DNA of 64,000 nt, taken from the NCBI GenBank assembly GCA_029945725.1, contig JAQSDB010000003.1, positions 437,842 to 501,841 on the forward strand. The letters run 5' to 3'. Shown here piece by piece: positions 36,073 to 44,452 of this stretch; the stretch's first letter is position 1, and every line of letters starts with the position of its first letter. The stretch is from a bacterium. Its GTDB lineage: Bacteria > Pseudomonadota > Gammaproteobacteria > Pseudomonadales > Moraxellaceae. Both the position numbers and the translations under genes were made by a program. The notes beneath the pieces were generated by a model that worked only from the letters and a program-made list of their open reading frames with translations, did not search any database and had not been told where the DNA came from.

Positions 36073-36972
36073 ATGTCCCGTTCGTTCTGTCTTGTGCTGC
36101 TGTTCCTGGGTTTGTCCCTGGGCTCTGGTGCTGCTCGTGCCGGGGCCGCGGACGTTGCAGTGGTGGCCAGCATTCGTCCGCTGGCGCTGATCGCCCGGGC
36201 GGTCGGCGGGGACCGGGTTCAGGTGCGCCAGCTGGTACCTAACGGCACTTCTTCCCACGACTATCAGCTGCGCCCTTCAGACCGGGTTTCACTGTCAGGC
36301 ACGGACATTGTCCTGTGGGCCGGGCCTGCCCATGAGCAGTTCCTGAGAAAGACGCTGGGGAGTGGTCGTGCCCTGCTGATTACCGCGCAAAGCCTGCCCG
36401 GTATTCGCCTGCATGCGCAACGCAGTCTGGAAGGTTCTGCTGTCCTGCCCGGTACGGTTGATCCCCACCTGTGGCTGGATGCAGACAATGCAGTTGTGAT
36501 TGCGGTGGCGCTGGCCGATGCGCTGGTCCGGCGGGATCCCGCCCATGCCGCCCTTTACCGGCGCAATGCCGCTGCTTTTGCGGCACGAATGACCGCCTTC
36601 AAAAGCCGTAATGCGGAAAGGTTCAAGGCGCTCCCTGCCCGCGCTGTCGTGGCCTATCACGATGCCTACCAGTATCTCGAGCCCGCGCTTGGGCTGCGAT
36701 TCCGTGGCAGTCTGACGATCCATGACGCAGGCCGTACGGGTGCCCGGCATTTCCTGCTGATGTCACAGAGAATCCAGGACGAAGGCATTTCCTGCTTGCT
36801 GGCGGAGCCGGGTTTTGATGAGGCGCTGGCGCGCCGGGCTTTTGCCGGACGCGTGGCCAGCTTTACCTCTGTGGACGAGTTTTTTGTCGCCGTGCCTTTT
36901 GATGGCAAAGGCTATGAGGCCGGCCTGACACAAATGGCGGACGCGATTTATCACTGTCTCGGCGGGCACTAG
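36073..36972 (+). CDS. znuA: Zinc ABC transporter substrate-binding protein
   Basis: A periplasmic A-1/TroA-type zinc-binding protein, 299 aa, with a signal peptide ending near ARA-GAA. The three ligand histidines of the family stand in SSHDYQLRPSD, VDPHLWLD and AYHDAYQYLE. The His/Asp-rich loop found in E. coli ZnuA is absent. It is divergent from zur-znuCB. The ATG at 36073 is chosen because it begins the signal peptide. Confidence 0.93.
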   Translation: MSRSFCLVLLFLGLSLGSGAARAGAADVAVVASIRPLALIARAVGGDRVQVRQLVPNGTSSHDYQLRPSDRVSLSGTDIVLWAGPAHEQFLRKTLGSGRALLITAQSLPGIRLHAQRSLEGSAVLPGTVDPHLWLDADNAVVIAVALADALVRRDPAHAALYRRNAAAFAARMTAFKSRNAERFKALPARAVVAYHDAYQYLEPALGLRFRGSLTIHDAGRTGARHFLLMSQRIQDEGISCLLAEPGFDEALARRAFAGRVASFTSVDEFFVAVPFDGKGYEAGLTQMADAIYHCLGGH

Positions 36973-36981
36973 GGCGGCACT

Positions 36982-37938
36982 TCAGGCGCAGGCAGCCTGC
37001 AACCGGTAGCGCGTCAGTTCGCGCATTTCTGCCGGGTCCTTTTCCAGTACATGCTCGCCGCTGCGCTGCTCTTCCCGATTGCGCAGCTGCACATCCAGGC
37101 GCGATAGCCAGAAGCGCATGGCGGCCGTCGCGAGAAAGGCCGGCAAGGCACCATGCTCCCCGTCGGTCAGCAAGCGTCTTTCTTCATAGCCGGCAATAAA
37201 GGCGCGACAACGCGCCGGGTCCGGACGGTCGCCGGGCCATGCGCGGCAAAAATCATTGATGGTGATGGCCATGTCCAGCAGCCAGTAATCCTGGCCGGTT
37301 TCGGAAAAGTCCAGAATGGCGCTGACCTCTCCCGCCTTGAACAGGGTGTTGTCCCGGAACAGGTCGCCGTGTATCAGGCCTTGCGGCAGGTCGTGATGAC
37401 GCTGGCAGGCCTCGTCATGAAGCCGCAGCGTTTGCTCCAGCAAGCCGGCATCTTCAGTGGCAAGACGACCTCGCCAGCGTGAAACCACCTCGTTCCACCA
37501 GACTGCCCCATGGGCATTGACGCGCTGCAGCGGATAGTCGGCCAGGGCCAGATGCAACTGCGCCAGCGCCATGCCGATGGCGCGGCATTGCGCGGTGTCC
37601 GGCTGCTCCGGGTGGGTGCCGGCCAGGCGCGGCGCGAGTTGCGCCGGTTTGCCGGCCAGCGTGCCCAGCCACCTGCCCCGTACATCCTGCAGGGGAGCGG
37701 CAACGCGCACGCCTTTGCCGGCCAGATGTGCCAGCAAGGGGCCAAGAAAGGCCGCCTGCGCGGCGGAGAGTTCTTCAAACAGGGTCAGTACCAGTTCGCG
37801 GCCATCGTCCAGCAGGACAAAATAATTGCTGTTTTCAATGCCGCCCCTGATGGCCGTGAGGGCTGCCAGCGGCGGCAGGGAATAGCGTGTCAGAAAGGCG
37901 CTGGCCTCAGCGGGCGTAATCGTGGTGTAGACAGACAT
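36982..37938 (-). CDS. thrB: Homoserine kinase (type II, APH-like)
   Basis: This 318-residue protein has the aminoglycoside-phosphotransferase fold used by the homoserine kinases of Pseudomonas and relatives. Catalytic-loop motif GLIHGDLFRDNTLF and the metal-binding ILDFSETG are present, along with the N-terminal GGIENSNYFV. It phosphorylates homoserine in threonine synthesis. It is convergent with znuA (9 bases apart) and divergent from polA, as in P. aeruginosa. Confidence 0.93.
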   Translation of the reverse strand: MSVYTTITPAEASAFLTRYSLPPLAALTAIRGGIENSNYFVLLDDGRELVLTLFEELSAAQAAFLGPLLAHLAGKGVRVAAPLQDVRGRWLGTLAGKPAQLAPRLAGTHPEQPDTAQCRAIGMALAQLHLALADYPLQRVNAHGAVWWNEVVSRWRGRLATEDAGLLEQTLRLHDEACQRHHDLPQGLIHGDLFRDNTLFKAGEVSAILDFSETGQDYWLLDMAITINDFCRAWPGDRPDPARCRAFIAGYEERRLLTDGEHGALPAFLATAAMRFWLSRLDVQLRNREEQRSGEHVLEKDPAEMRELTRYRLQAACA

Positions 37939-38067
37939 CAGGCGGGCTCATCGGTTGTCGTAGCCCCAGCATAACGGGCCTGGCGGGCTGGCGGGAACCG
38001 TCCGGCGCCGCGACAGTGCGGCCTTATCTGCGTTACCCTGCAGCCGTATTTTTTTGTGATGCCTGCC

Positions 38068-40770
38068 ATGTCTGCTCCCCCCCTGATTCTGGTTGATGGT
38101 TCGTCCTACCTCTATCGCGCCTTTCACGCCCTGCCCCCGCTTGCGACCCACACCGGCCAGCCCACGGGTGCCATCAAGGGTGTGGTCAGCATGCTGCAAA
38201 AGCTCATCAAGACTTACGGGCCCACCCATATCGTCGTGATTTTTGATGCGCCTGGCGGCACGTTTCGTGACGAGATTTATCCCGAATACAAAGCTCATCG
38301 CCCGCCCATGCCGGATGATTTGCGCAGCCAGATCGAGCCCTTGCATGCGCTGATTCGCGCCATGGGTTTGCCGCTGCTCTGCGAGAAAGGCGTGGAAGCG
38401 GATGATGTGATTGGTACGCTGGCGCAGCAGGCGGCGGCAGTACAAATGCCGGTACTGATTTCTACGGGCGACAAGGATATTGCACAGCTGGTGAACGATC
38501 ACATTACCCTCGTCAACACCATGACGGATACGGTGATGGATCGTGACGGCGTGATCGCAAAATTCGGCGTACCTCCCGAACGCATTATTGATTATCTCGC
38601 CCTCGTGGGTGATTCGGTCGACAACATTCCCGGCGTGCCCGGTGTCGGCCCGAAAACGGCGGCAAAATGGCTGCAGGAGTTTGGTTCCCTTGATGCGTTG
38701 ATCGCACAGGCAGACAGCATCAAGGGCAAGGCCGGTGAAAACCTGCGCGGGGCATTGCCGGTTCTGGGTATGGCGCGTGAACTCGCGACGATAAAATGCG
38801 ATGTTGATTTGCCGCTGACGATTGATGACCTGCATCCCGGCCAGCCGGACCATGCTGCATTGCTGGTCATGACAAAAGACCTGGAGTTTCGTGCCTGGAA
38901 TACCGAGCTGCAGGCGCATCAGGCTGACGCCCCTCAGGTGGCCGTTGCTGAAGAGGCTGCCGTACAGGAAACCAGTTACCACACGGTTTTTACCGAAGAT
39001 GATTTTTCCGTGCTTCTGGCGAAGCTGGAAGCATCCAGAGAGTTCTGTGTTGATACGGAAACCACCAGTCTTGACTACATGTCGGCACGCATTGTCGGCC
39101 TCTCCTTTGCCTTTGCGGCAGGAGAGGCGTGGTATGTCCCGCTGGCGCATGATTACCTTGGTGCACCGGATCAGCTCGATCTTGACAGTACGCTGGCGCG
39201 GCTCAAGCCGGTTCTTGAGAATGCCGCCATCGGAAAAATAGGCCAGCATCTTAAATACGACACCCATGTGCTAGCCAACCACGGCATTGCGTTGTGCGGC
39301 ATCGTCTTCGACACCATGCTGGCGTCCTATGTGCTTGATGCAACCGCTACGCGGCACAATATGGATGACATGGCCGAATATTATCTCGGCATGAAAACCA
39401 CCACGTTTGTCGATATTGCCGGCAAGGGCGTCAAGCAGCTCACCTTCAATCAGGTGGAGGTTGGGGCCGCTGCACATTATGCGGCGGAAGATGCTGACAT
39501 TACGCAGCGCCTGCATGATGTGCTGGCGCCAAAGCTGGCGGCCGAGCCAAAACTTGATTTTGTGTTTCGCGAAATTGAAATGAAGCTGGCGCCCATTCTG
39601 CAAAAAATGGAGCATTACGGCGTACTGATTGATACGGCCATGCTGGCGAAGCAAAGCCGCGAGCTGGGCGAGCGTATCCTTGCGCTGGAAAAAGAGGCAT
39701 ATGTGCTGGCAGGTCAGGAGTTCAATCTGGGGTCGCCCAAGCAGCTGGGCCAGATTCTCTACGAGAAACTCGGTATTCCCGCGCCCAAGAAAACAGCGAC
39801 CGGGCAATACTCGACGTCAGAAGATGTTCTGGCGGAGCTTGATCATCCCCTGCCGCGCCTGCTGCTTGAGCATCGTTCCCTGGCAAAACTGAAATCCACG
39901 TATACCGACAAGCTGCCGGAGCTGGCGTCTGCGGGTGGCCGGCGCGTGCATACCTCGTATCATCAGGCCGTTACTGCTACCGGGCGTCTTTCTTCCAGTG
40001 ATCCCAATCTGCAGAATATTCCCGTTCGAACCGAAGCCGGCCGGAAAATCCGTCAGGCTTTTGTGGCGCCGGCGGGCTATAAAATAGTCGCTGCTGATTA
40101 TTCACAAATTGAATTGCGCATCATGGCGCATCTTTCCTCCGACGAAGGCCTGCTCAATGCTTTTCGCCTGGGTGAGGATGTGCACAAGGCCACGGCCGCC
40201 GAAGTGTTCGGCGTGCCCCTCATGGACGTCACTTCGAGCCAGCGCCGCAATGCCAAGGCCATCAACTTTGGCTTGATTTACGGCATGTCTGCTTTTGGTT
40301 TGGCGAAGCAGCTCGGCATCGGTCGTGGTGAGGCGCAGAGTTATGTCGACATGTATTTCGCGCGTTATCCGGGGGTCAAGGCCTATATGGAAAAGACACG
40401 GGCCCTGGCGGCGCAGAACGGCTTTGTTGAAACCCTGTTCGGGCGACGACTGATGGTGCGCGACATCAATGCCAAGAATCCGGCGCAGCGTCAGGCGGCA
40501 GAACGTGCTGCCATCAATGCGCCCATGCAGGGAACGGCAGCCGACATCATCAAACGCGCCATGATCAATGTGGATGCGGTGCTTGCCGGCCATCATGACA
40601 AGGCTCGTCTCATCATGCAGGTCCACGATGAGCTGGTGCTGGAGGTGCGCGAGGATGCCGTTGCAGAAATGATGGCCCTGCTGAAAAAGGAAATGGGCGC
40701 GGCTGCCGATCTTGCTGTGCCTCTGGTCGTTGATGTGGGGGTGGGCGCCAACTGGGATGAAGCGCACTAG
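38068..40770 (+). CDS. polA: DNA polymerase I
   Basis: About 900 residues with all three domains: the N-terminal 5'-3' exonuclease (ILVDGSSYLYRAFHA, EADDVIGTLA), the 3'-5' proofreading domain with its acidic motif intact (VDTETTSLDYM), and the family A polymerase. The polymerase motifs are DYSQIELRIMAHLS, RRNAKAINFGLIYGMSAFG and QVHDELVLEV. It fills gaps in repair and Okazaki-fragment maturation. The start is uncertain between ATG 38059 and ATG 38068, as neither has a clear ribosome site. Confidence 0.97.
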   Translation: MSAPPLILVDGSSYLYRAFHALPPLATHTGQPTGAIKGVVSMLQKLIKTYGPTHIVVIFDAPGGTFRDEIYPEYKAHRPPMPDDLRSQIEPLHALIRAMGLPLLCEKGVEADDVIGTLAQQAAAVQMPVLISTGDKDIAQLVNDHITLVNTMTDTVMDRDGVIAKFGVPPERIIDYLALVGDSVDNIPGVPGVGPKTAAKWLQEFGSLDALIAQADSIKGKAGENLRGALPVLGMARELATIKCDVDLPLTIDDLHPGQPDHAALLVMTKDLEFRAWNTELQAHQADAPQVAVAEEAAVQETSYHTVFTEDDFSVLLAKLEASREFCVDTETTSLDYMSARIVGLSFAFAAGEAWYVPLAHDYLGAPDQLDLDSTLARLKPVLENAAIGKIGQHLKYDTHVLANHGIALCGIVFDTMLASYVLDATATRHNMDDMAEYYLGMKTTTFVDIAGKGVKQLTFNQVEVGAAAHYAAEDADITQRLHDVLAPKLAAEPKLDFVFREIEMKLAPILQKMEHYGVLIDTAMLAKQSRELGERILALEKEAYVLAGQEFNLGSPKQLGQILYEKLGIPAPKKTATGQYSTSEDVLAELDHPLPRLLLEHRSLAKLKSTYTDKLPELASAGGRRVHTSYHQAVTATGRLSSSDPNLQNIPVRTEAGRKIRQAFVAPAGYKIVAADYSQIELRIMAHLSSDEGLLNAFRLGEDVHKATAAEVFGVPLMDVTSSQRRNAKAINFGLIYGMSAFGLAKQLGIGRGEAQSYVDMYFARYPGVKAYMEKTRALAAQNGFVETLFGRRLMVRDINAKNPAQRQAAERAAINAPMQGTAADIIKRAMINVDAVLAGHHDKARLIMQVHDELVLEVREDAVAEMMALLKKEMGAAADLAVPLVVDVGVGANWDEAH

Positions 40771-40798
40771 TAGCCCTGTTTCCGGGCGCTTATTTCTG

Positions 40799-40836
40799 CA
40801 AAATATAAAGCCGGCGATTGCCGGCTTTATATTTTG
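40799..40836. terminator. Bidirectional terminator between polA and engB
   Basis: A 17-bp perfect stem (40799-40815 with 40820-40836) around GATT has a GCCGGC core and AT-rich outer arms. It ends both convergent transcripts. Confidence 0.88.
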
Positions 40837-40845
40837 TCTGCCTGT

Positions 40846-41514
40846 TCAGGCCAGGCGTGAATGTGCTTCCACCAGCAGCTCATCCGGCGCTGGCGGATAA
40901 TCCAGCCACTCACCGAGCTTGTCACCCAGTTCTTCGAGGCCGTCCATCTTCAATGCCGAGAATAATTGCGCCGTGCAGACAAAGCCCAGTGCTGCCAGAT
41001 CTTTTTTCACGGCGTGCAAGGCATTCATGGCGGGGCCGCGATTGAGCTTGTCAGCCTTCGTCAGCACACAATGCACGGCGAGGCCGCGGGCTTTGGCCCA
41101 GACCAGCATGTTCTGGTCGAAATCGGTGAGCGGATGCCGGATATCCATCAGCAGAATCAGGCCGCGCAGGCTTTCACGCTTTTGGAGGTAGGTGCCGAGG
41201 TGCAGTTGCCAGTCCTGCTTCAGGCTGCGCGATACCTTGGCATAGCCATAGCCGGGCAAGTCCACCAGCCGCCGTGCTTCACCGCCGAGCGCAAAGAAGT
41301 TGATCATCTGCGTGCGGCCCGGTGTTTTCGACGCGCGCGCGAGCTGGCGCTGACGCGCCAAGGCATTGATACAGCTGGACTTGCCCGCATTGGAGCGGCC
41401 CGCAAAGGCGACTTCCACGCCGATGTCGGGAGGGCAGTGTGCGAGTGTCGGCGCACTGAGCATAAACTCGGCGCGTGCAGTCAGTTGCAGTACAGGATGC
41501 AGGATGAGGGGCAT
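40846..41514 (-). CDS. engB: Ribosome biogenesis GTPase EngB/YsxC
   Basis: A small essential TRAFAC GTPase needed for assembly of the large ribosomal subunit and for normal division. G1 is GRSNAGKSS, G2/G3 are GRTQMINFF and DLPGYGYAK, and G4 is LTKADKL. At 222 residues the length is typical. ATG 41547 would add 11 residues; neither start has a strong ribosome site. It lies next to polA as in most gammaproteobacteria and is divergent from the cytochrome genes. Confidence 0.95.
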   Translation of the reverse strand: MPLILHPVLQLTARAEFMLSAPTLAHCPPDIGVEVAFAGRSNAGKSSCINALARQRQLARASKTPGRTQMINFFALGGEARRLVDLPGYGYAKVSRSLKQDWQLHLGTYLQKRESLRGLILLMDIRHPLTDFDQNMLVWAKARGLAVHCVLTKADKLNRGPAMNALHAVKKDLAALGFVCTAQLFSALKMDGLEELGDKLGEWLDYPPAPDELLVEAHSRLA

Positions 41515-41558
41515 GGAAAACGGCAGGCTATTGAAAAACAACAGCATCTTAAGGGGTA

Positions 41559-41585
41559 TTGCACTGTTTTACACTGGTATATAAT
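41559..41585 (+). promoter_or_regulatory. Candidate sigma-70 promoter for the cytochrome c5 gene
   Basis: A TTGCAC (41559-41564) and a perfect TATAAT (41580-41585) are separated by 15 bases, slightly short of the usual 17. They stand 89 bases before the cytochrome c5 start codon, in the divergent region with engB. Confidence 0.45.
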
Positions 41586-41673
41586 CCCGCTGCTTCGCCC
41601 GACAGAGCCTTTCCGGTCGCGCGGCCATCCCGATTTTCAGCCATTCTTGCGCGTCCACGCGCTGGAGACAGTC

Positions 41674-41967
41674 ATGCAGAAACTTCTTATTGCTGCCGCT
41701 TTTCTCGGTCTTTGCCTTACTACCCAGGCCCAGGCTGCCGGTCCTGCTGACAAATACGCCAAGACTTGCGCCATGTGTCATGCGGCAGGTGTGGCCGGTG
41801 CTCCAAAGAAGGGCGACAAGGCTGCCTGGGCTCCCCGCCTGAAGCAAGGCGAGGCTACGCTGCTGGCACACATCAAGACGGGTATCCGTGCCATGCCTCC
41901 CAAGGGTATGTGTGCAGATTGCACCGATGATGACTACAAGGCCCTGATCAAGTTCATGTCCAACTGA
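41674..41967 (+). CDS. Cytochrome c5-type monohaem protein
   Basis: A 97-residue periplasmic c-type cytochrome with a 20-residue signal peptide. Haem binds at CAMCH, the axial Met lies in GIRAMPPKGM, and a CADC pair near the C-terminus is typical of cytochrome c5. GGAG stands six bases before the ATG. It is followed 50 bases later by the dihaem c4 gene, so the two probably form one unit of electron carriers between bc1 and oxidases. The order polA-engB-c5-c4-dsbA is that of Pseudomonas. Confidence 0.92.
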   Translation: MQKLLIAAAFLGLCLTTQAQAAGPADKYAKTCAMCHAAGVAGAPKKGDKAAWAPRLKQGEATLLAHIKTGIRAMPPKGMCADCTDDDYKALIKFMSN

Positions 41968-42017
41968 TCTTGCAGCAATCCAGACCCAATATCGTGACAC
42001 CCAAGATGGAATTCACC

Positions 42018-42680
42018 ATGAAGAAGTTCTTCGCTGCCGCCGTTTTGTCTATGGGCCTGGTCTCGCTTGCCCAGGCTGCTCCCCTGATGCCCAAGGGTGA
42101 CGCCTCCGCCGGCCAGACCAAGGCTGCAGTTTGCGGCGCCTGCCATGGCGCTGACGGTAACAGCATGGCGCCGACGTTCCCGCGTCTGGCTGGCCAGAAT
42201 GCCCGCTACATTTACAAGCAGCTGCAGGACTTCAAGGCGGGCCGTCGCGTGAATGCTTCGATGCAGGGCATGGTGTTGCCGTTGACCGAGCAGGACATGG
42301 CGGATGTGGCGGCTTATTTCTCCGAGCAGAAGGCCGGCGTTGGCCAGGCCAAGCCCGATCTCGTGAAGAAGGGTGAGCGGGTTTATCGCGGCGGCAATGC
42401 CAAGACGGGTCTTGCTGCCTGCTCCGGCTGCCATAACCCGGCGGGTCGCGGCAATGCTCTGGCGGGCTTTCCTCATGTCGGCGGCCAGCACGCCGACTAC
42501 GTCAAGGCTCAGCTGCAGGCTTTCCGCGCAGCGGGTCGTAATGATCTGGGCGATGCCGTGGTAAAGCGTAATAACGATGGCGCCAAAGCCGGTGAGCCTG
42601 GCCCGATGCAGATGGTTGCTGCCAAGCTTTCTGACGAGGAAATTGACGCCGTCTCCAGCTATATATCCGGCCTGCATTAA
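42018..42680 (+). CDS. cc4: Cytochrome c4, dihaem
   Basis: A 220-residue periplasmic dihaem cytochrome with signal peptide (about 20 residues ending AQA). It has two homologous halves, with haem sites CGACH and CSGCH. Methionine ligands are plausible in NASMQGM and PGPMQMV. It carries electrons to terminal oxidases, probably cbb3-type. The ATG at 42018 begins the signal peptide. A strong hairpin follows. Confidence 0.94.
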   Translation: MKKFFAAAVLSMGLVSLAQAAPLMPKGDASAGQTKAAVCGACHGADGNSMAPTFPRLAGQNARYIYKQLQDFKAGRRVNASMQGMVLPLTEQDMADVAAYFSEQKAGVGQAKPDLVKKGERVYRGGNAKTGLAACSGCHNPAGRGNALAGFPHVGGQHADYVKAQLQAFRAAGRNDLGDAVVKRNNDGAKAGEPGPMQMVAAKLSDEEIDAVSSYISGLH

Positions 42681-42732
42681 TCCCTTCCCCAGGGGGTAAG
42701 GAAGGGTTTCCTGCGCAGATGTGTGCGGGAAA

Positions 42733-42770
42733 CCAGTAAAAAGGCGGCCAGATGGCCGCCTTTTTACTGG
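42733..42770. terminator. Terminator after cytochrome c4
   Basis: A 17-bp perfect stem (42733-42749 with 42754-42770) around AGAT has A5/T5 tracts inside the stem and pairing beyond them. It separates the cytochrome unit from dsbA. Confidence 0.88.
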
Positions 42771-42921
42771 CGTTCATCTGCCCGGCATTTGTCCGTGGTG
42801 GTCATCACACAAAATCACCACAGCGGATGGCTTCCGAACGCCGTGCCGCTTGGGTATTCTGGCGCCAATCCGCCCCTGTTAAGGGACTCCCTTGATACGC
42901 CGTCCTTACTCCGGAGTTGTC

Positions 42922-43533
42922 ATGTTCAAGCGTTTGCTCGCAACCGTTTTTTTTACCCTGGCCGCTGCGGCTTCTGTGCATGCTGAAGAAAACTACACCG
43001 TGCTGGCCAATCCCGGCACCGTTGAGCAGGCCGGCAAGATCGAAGTACGGGAGTTCTTCTGGTATGGCTGTCCGCATTGTTACAAGCTGGAGCCGCATAT
43101 CGCCAAGTGGCTTCAGACCAAGCCAGCCGATGTGAGCTTTATCCGTACACCGGCAGCGCTGAATCCTGTATGGGAAGCCAATGCGCGCGGCTATTACACC
43201 GCTGAAGCGCTGGGTATGGTCGAGAAAACCCATGCCCCACTGTTTCAGGCCATTCATGTGGGCAGGCAGCAGATTTTTGACCAGGTCTCGCTGACACGTT
43301 TCTATGGCGGCTTTGGTGCTGACCCCAAAAACTTTGCGGGCCTTTACAATTCCTTTGCGGTGAGCGGAAAGGTTGGTCAGAGCAAGGCACTGGCGCAGCG
43401 GTATCAGCTGGAAGGTGTTCCTGCGGTGGTGGTGAACGGCAAGTATCTGGTGAAGGGCGAGTCTGAAAAAGTAATCGCCACCATTAATGAGCTGATTGTC
43501 AAAGAGCGTGCTGCTGCGCGCTCCAGGCACTGA
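42922..43533 (+). CDS. dsbA: Thiol:disulfide interchange protein DsbA
   Basis: A periplasmic disulfide oxidase of 203 residues with a signal peptide (about 21 residues ending VHA). The thioredoxin-fold active site is CPHC in FFWYGCPHCYKLEP, and the cis-Pro loop is GVPAVVVNGKY. The helical insertion lies between. It donates disulfides to exported proteins; DsbB is not in this window. GGAG five bases before the ATG fixes the start. Confidence 0.96.
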   Translation: MFKRLLATVFFTLAAAASVHAEENYTVLANPGTVEQAGKIEVREFFWYGCPHCYKLEPHIAKWLQTKPADVSFIRTPAALNPVWEANARGYYTAEALGMVEKTHAPLFQAIHVGRQQIFDQVSLTRFYGGFGADPKNFAGLYNSFAVSGKVGQSKALAQRYQLEGVPAVVVNGKYLVKGESEKVIATINELIVKERAAARSRH

Positions 43534-43563
43534 GACCCCGCACCCTAATTTCCCGAGAAGATC

Positions 43564-44451
43564 ATGCTGTCACGTCTGACCCGTTTGTTGCCGGAGCGGC
43601 CACAACGGGTCGGACCGGCTCCGAAGTCTGAGCCCATGCTGTGGCCTTTGCCGCATCTGCGCTTGCTCAGTTTTAATATGCAGGCCGGCATGGGTATCCA
43701 TGCGGCGCATCACTATCTCACGCGCGGTCATCGCCATTTTTTTCCGCACCGGCGGCGGCACGAACATCTTGAGCAGATTGCACATTTGCTTGCCGACTAT
43801 GATCTGGTTGGCTTGCAGGAAGTTGATGGCGGCAGCCTGCGCAGCGGGTATACGCATCAGCTGGCGCATCTGGCGGAACGCGCCCATTTTCCTTACTGGT
43901 ATCAGCAACTGAACCGTGATCTTGGCCACCTTGGCCAATTCAGCAATGGCTTGCTGAGCCGGCAATCCCCCTTCGCCATCGAAGCGCATGCACTGCCCGG
44001 CCTCAAGGGGCGTGGCCTGATTCTCGGTCATTTTGGTCGCGCCGATAACGCGCTGCTGGTACTGAACGTGCATCTTGCCTTGAGTGAGCGCGCACGCGCC
44101 CATCAGCTTAATTTCATTCACAAGCTCACGGTTGATGCATCTCACGTGATCATCATGGGTGACCTTAACTGTACGCGGGACGAGTTACGCCGTTCTTTAC
44201 TGGGGCAGCGGCACTGGCGCTGGCTGGATGAGGACATGCATACGCATCCCAGCTGGAAGCCGGCACGCCAGATTGATCATATTCTGGTGAGTGAAAATCT
44301 GCGGGTGCGCAAAGTGGCCGTGCTGGATGTCCGGCTTTCGGATCACCGCCCCATTGAGCTTGAACTGGAGTTGCCGGCCGGATTTTCTCTTCCCCCTTCC
44401 GGGCTGGCCATACCTTCCGATAGTTTGATTGTTCCGGATACAAGGATCTGA
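43564..44451 (+). CDS. Endonuclease/exonuclease/phosphatase family protein
   Basis: A 295-residue metal-dependent hydrolase of the EEP/DNase I fold. The motifs run in order: SFNMQ, LQEVDGG, NVHLAL, IIMGDLNC, QIDHILVS and LSDHRPIELEL. These supply the Asn, Glu, Asp and His of the active site. No signal peptide is present. The natural substrate (nucleic acid, phospholipid or other phosphodiester) cannot be told from sequence. It occupies the position of PA5488 after dsbA. Confidence 0.88.
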   Translation: MLSRLTRLLPERPQRVGPAPKSEPMLWPLPHLRLLSFNMQAGMGIHAAHHYLTRGHRHFFPHRRRHEHLEQIAHLLADYDLVGLQEVDGGSLRSGYTHQLAHLAERAHFPYWYQQLNRDLGHLGQFSNGLLSRQSPFAIEAHALPGLKGRGLILGHFGRADNALLVLNVHLALSERARAHQLNFIHKLTVDASHVIIMGDLNCTRDELRRSLLGQRHWRWLDEDMHTHPSWKPARQIDHILVSENLRVRKVAVLDVRLSDHRPIELELELPAGFSLPPSGLAIPSDSLIVPDTRI

Positions 44452-44452
44452 G

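Noticed and set aside
37948-39267. A 439-codon frame antisense to the start of polA
   Set aside because: It overlaps the intact 5'-3' exonuclease domain and shows no motif or start signal.
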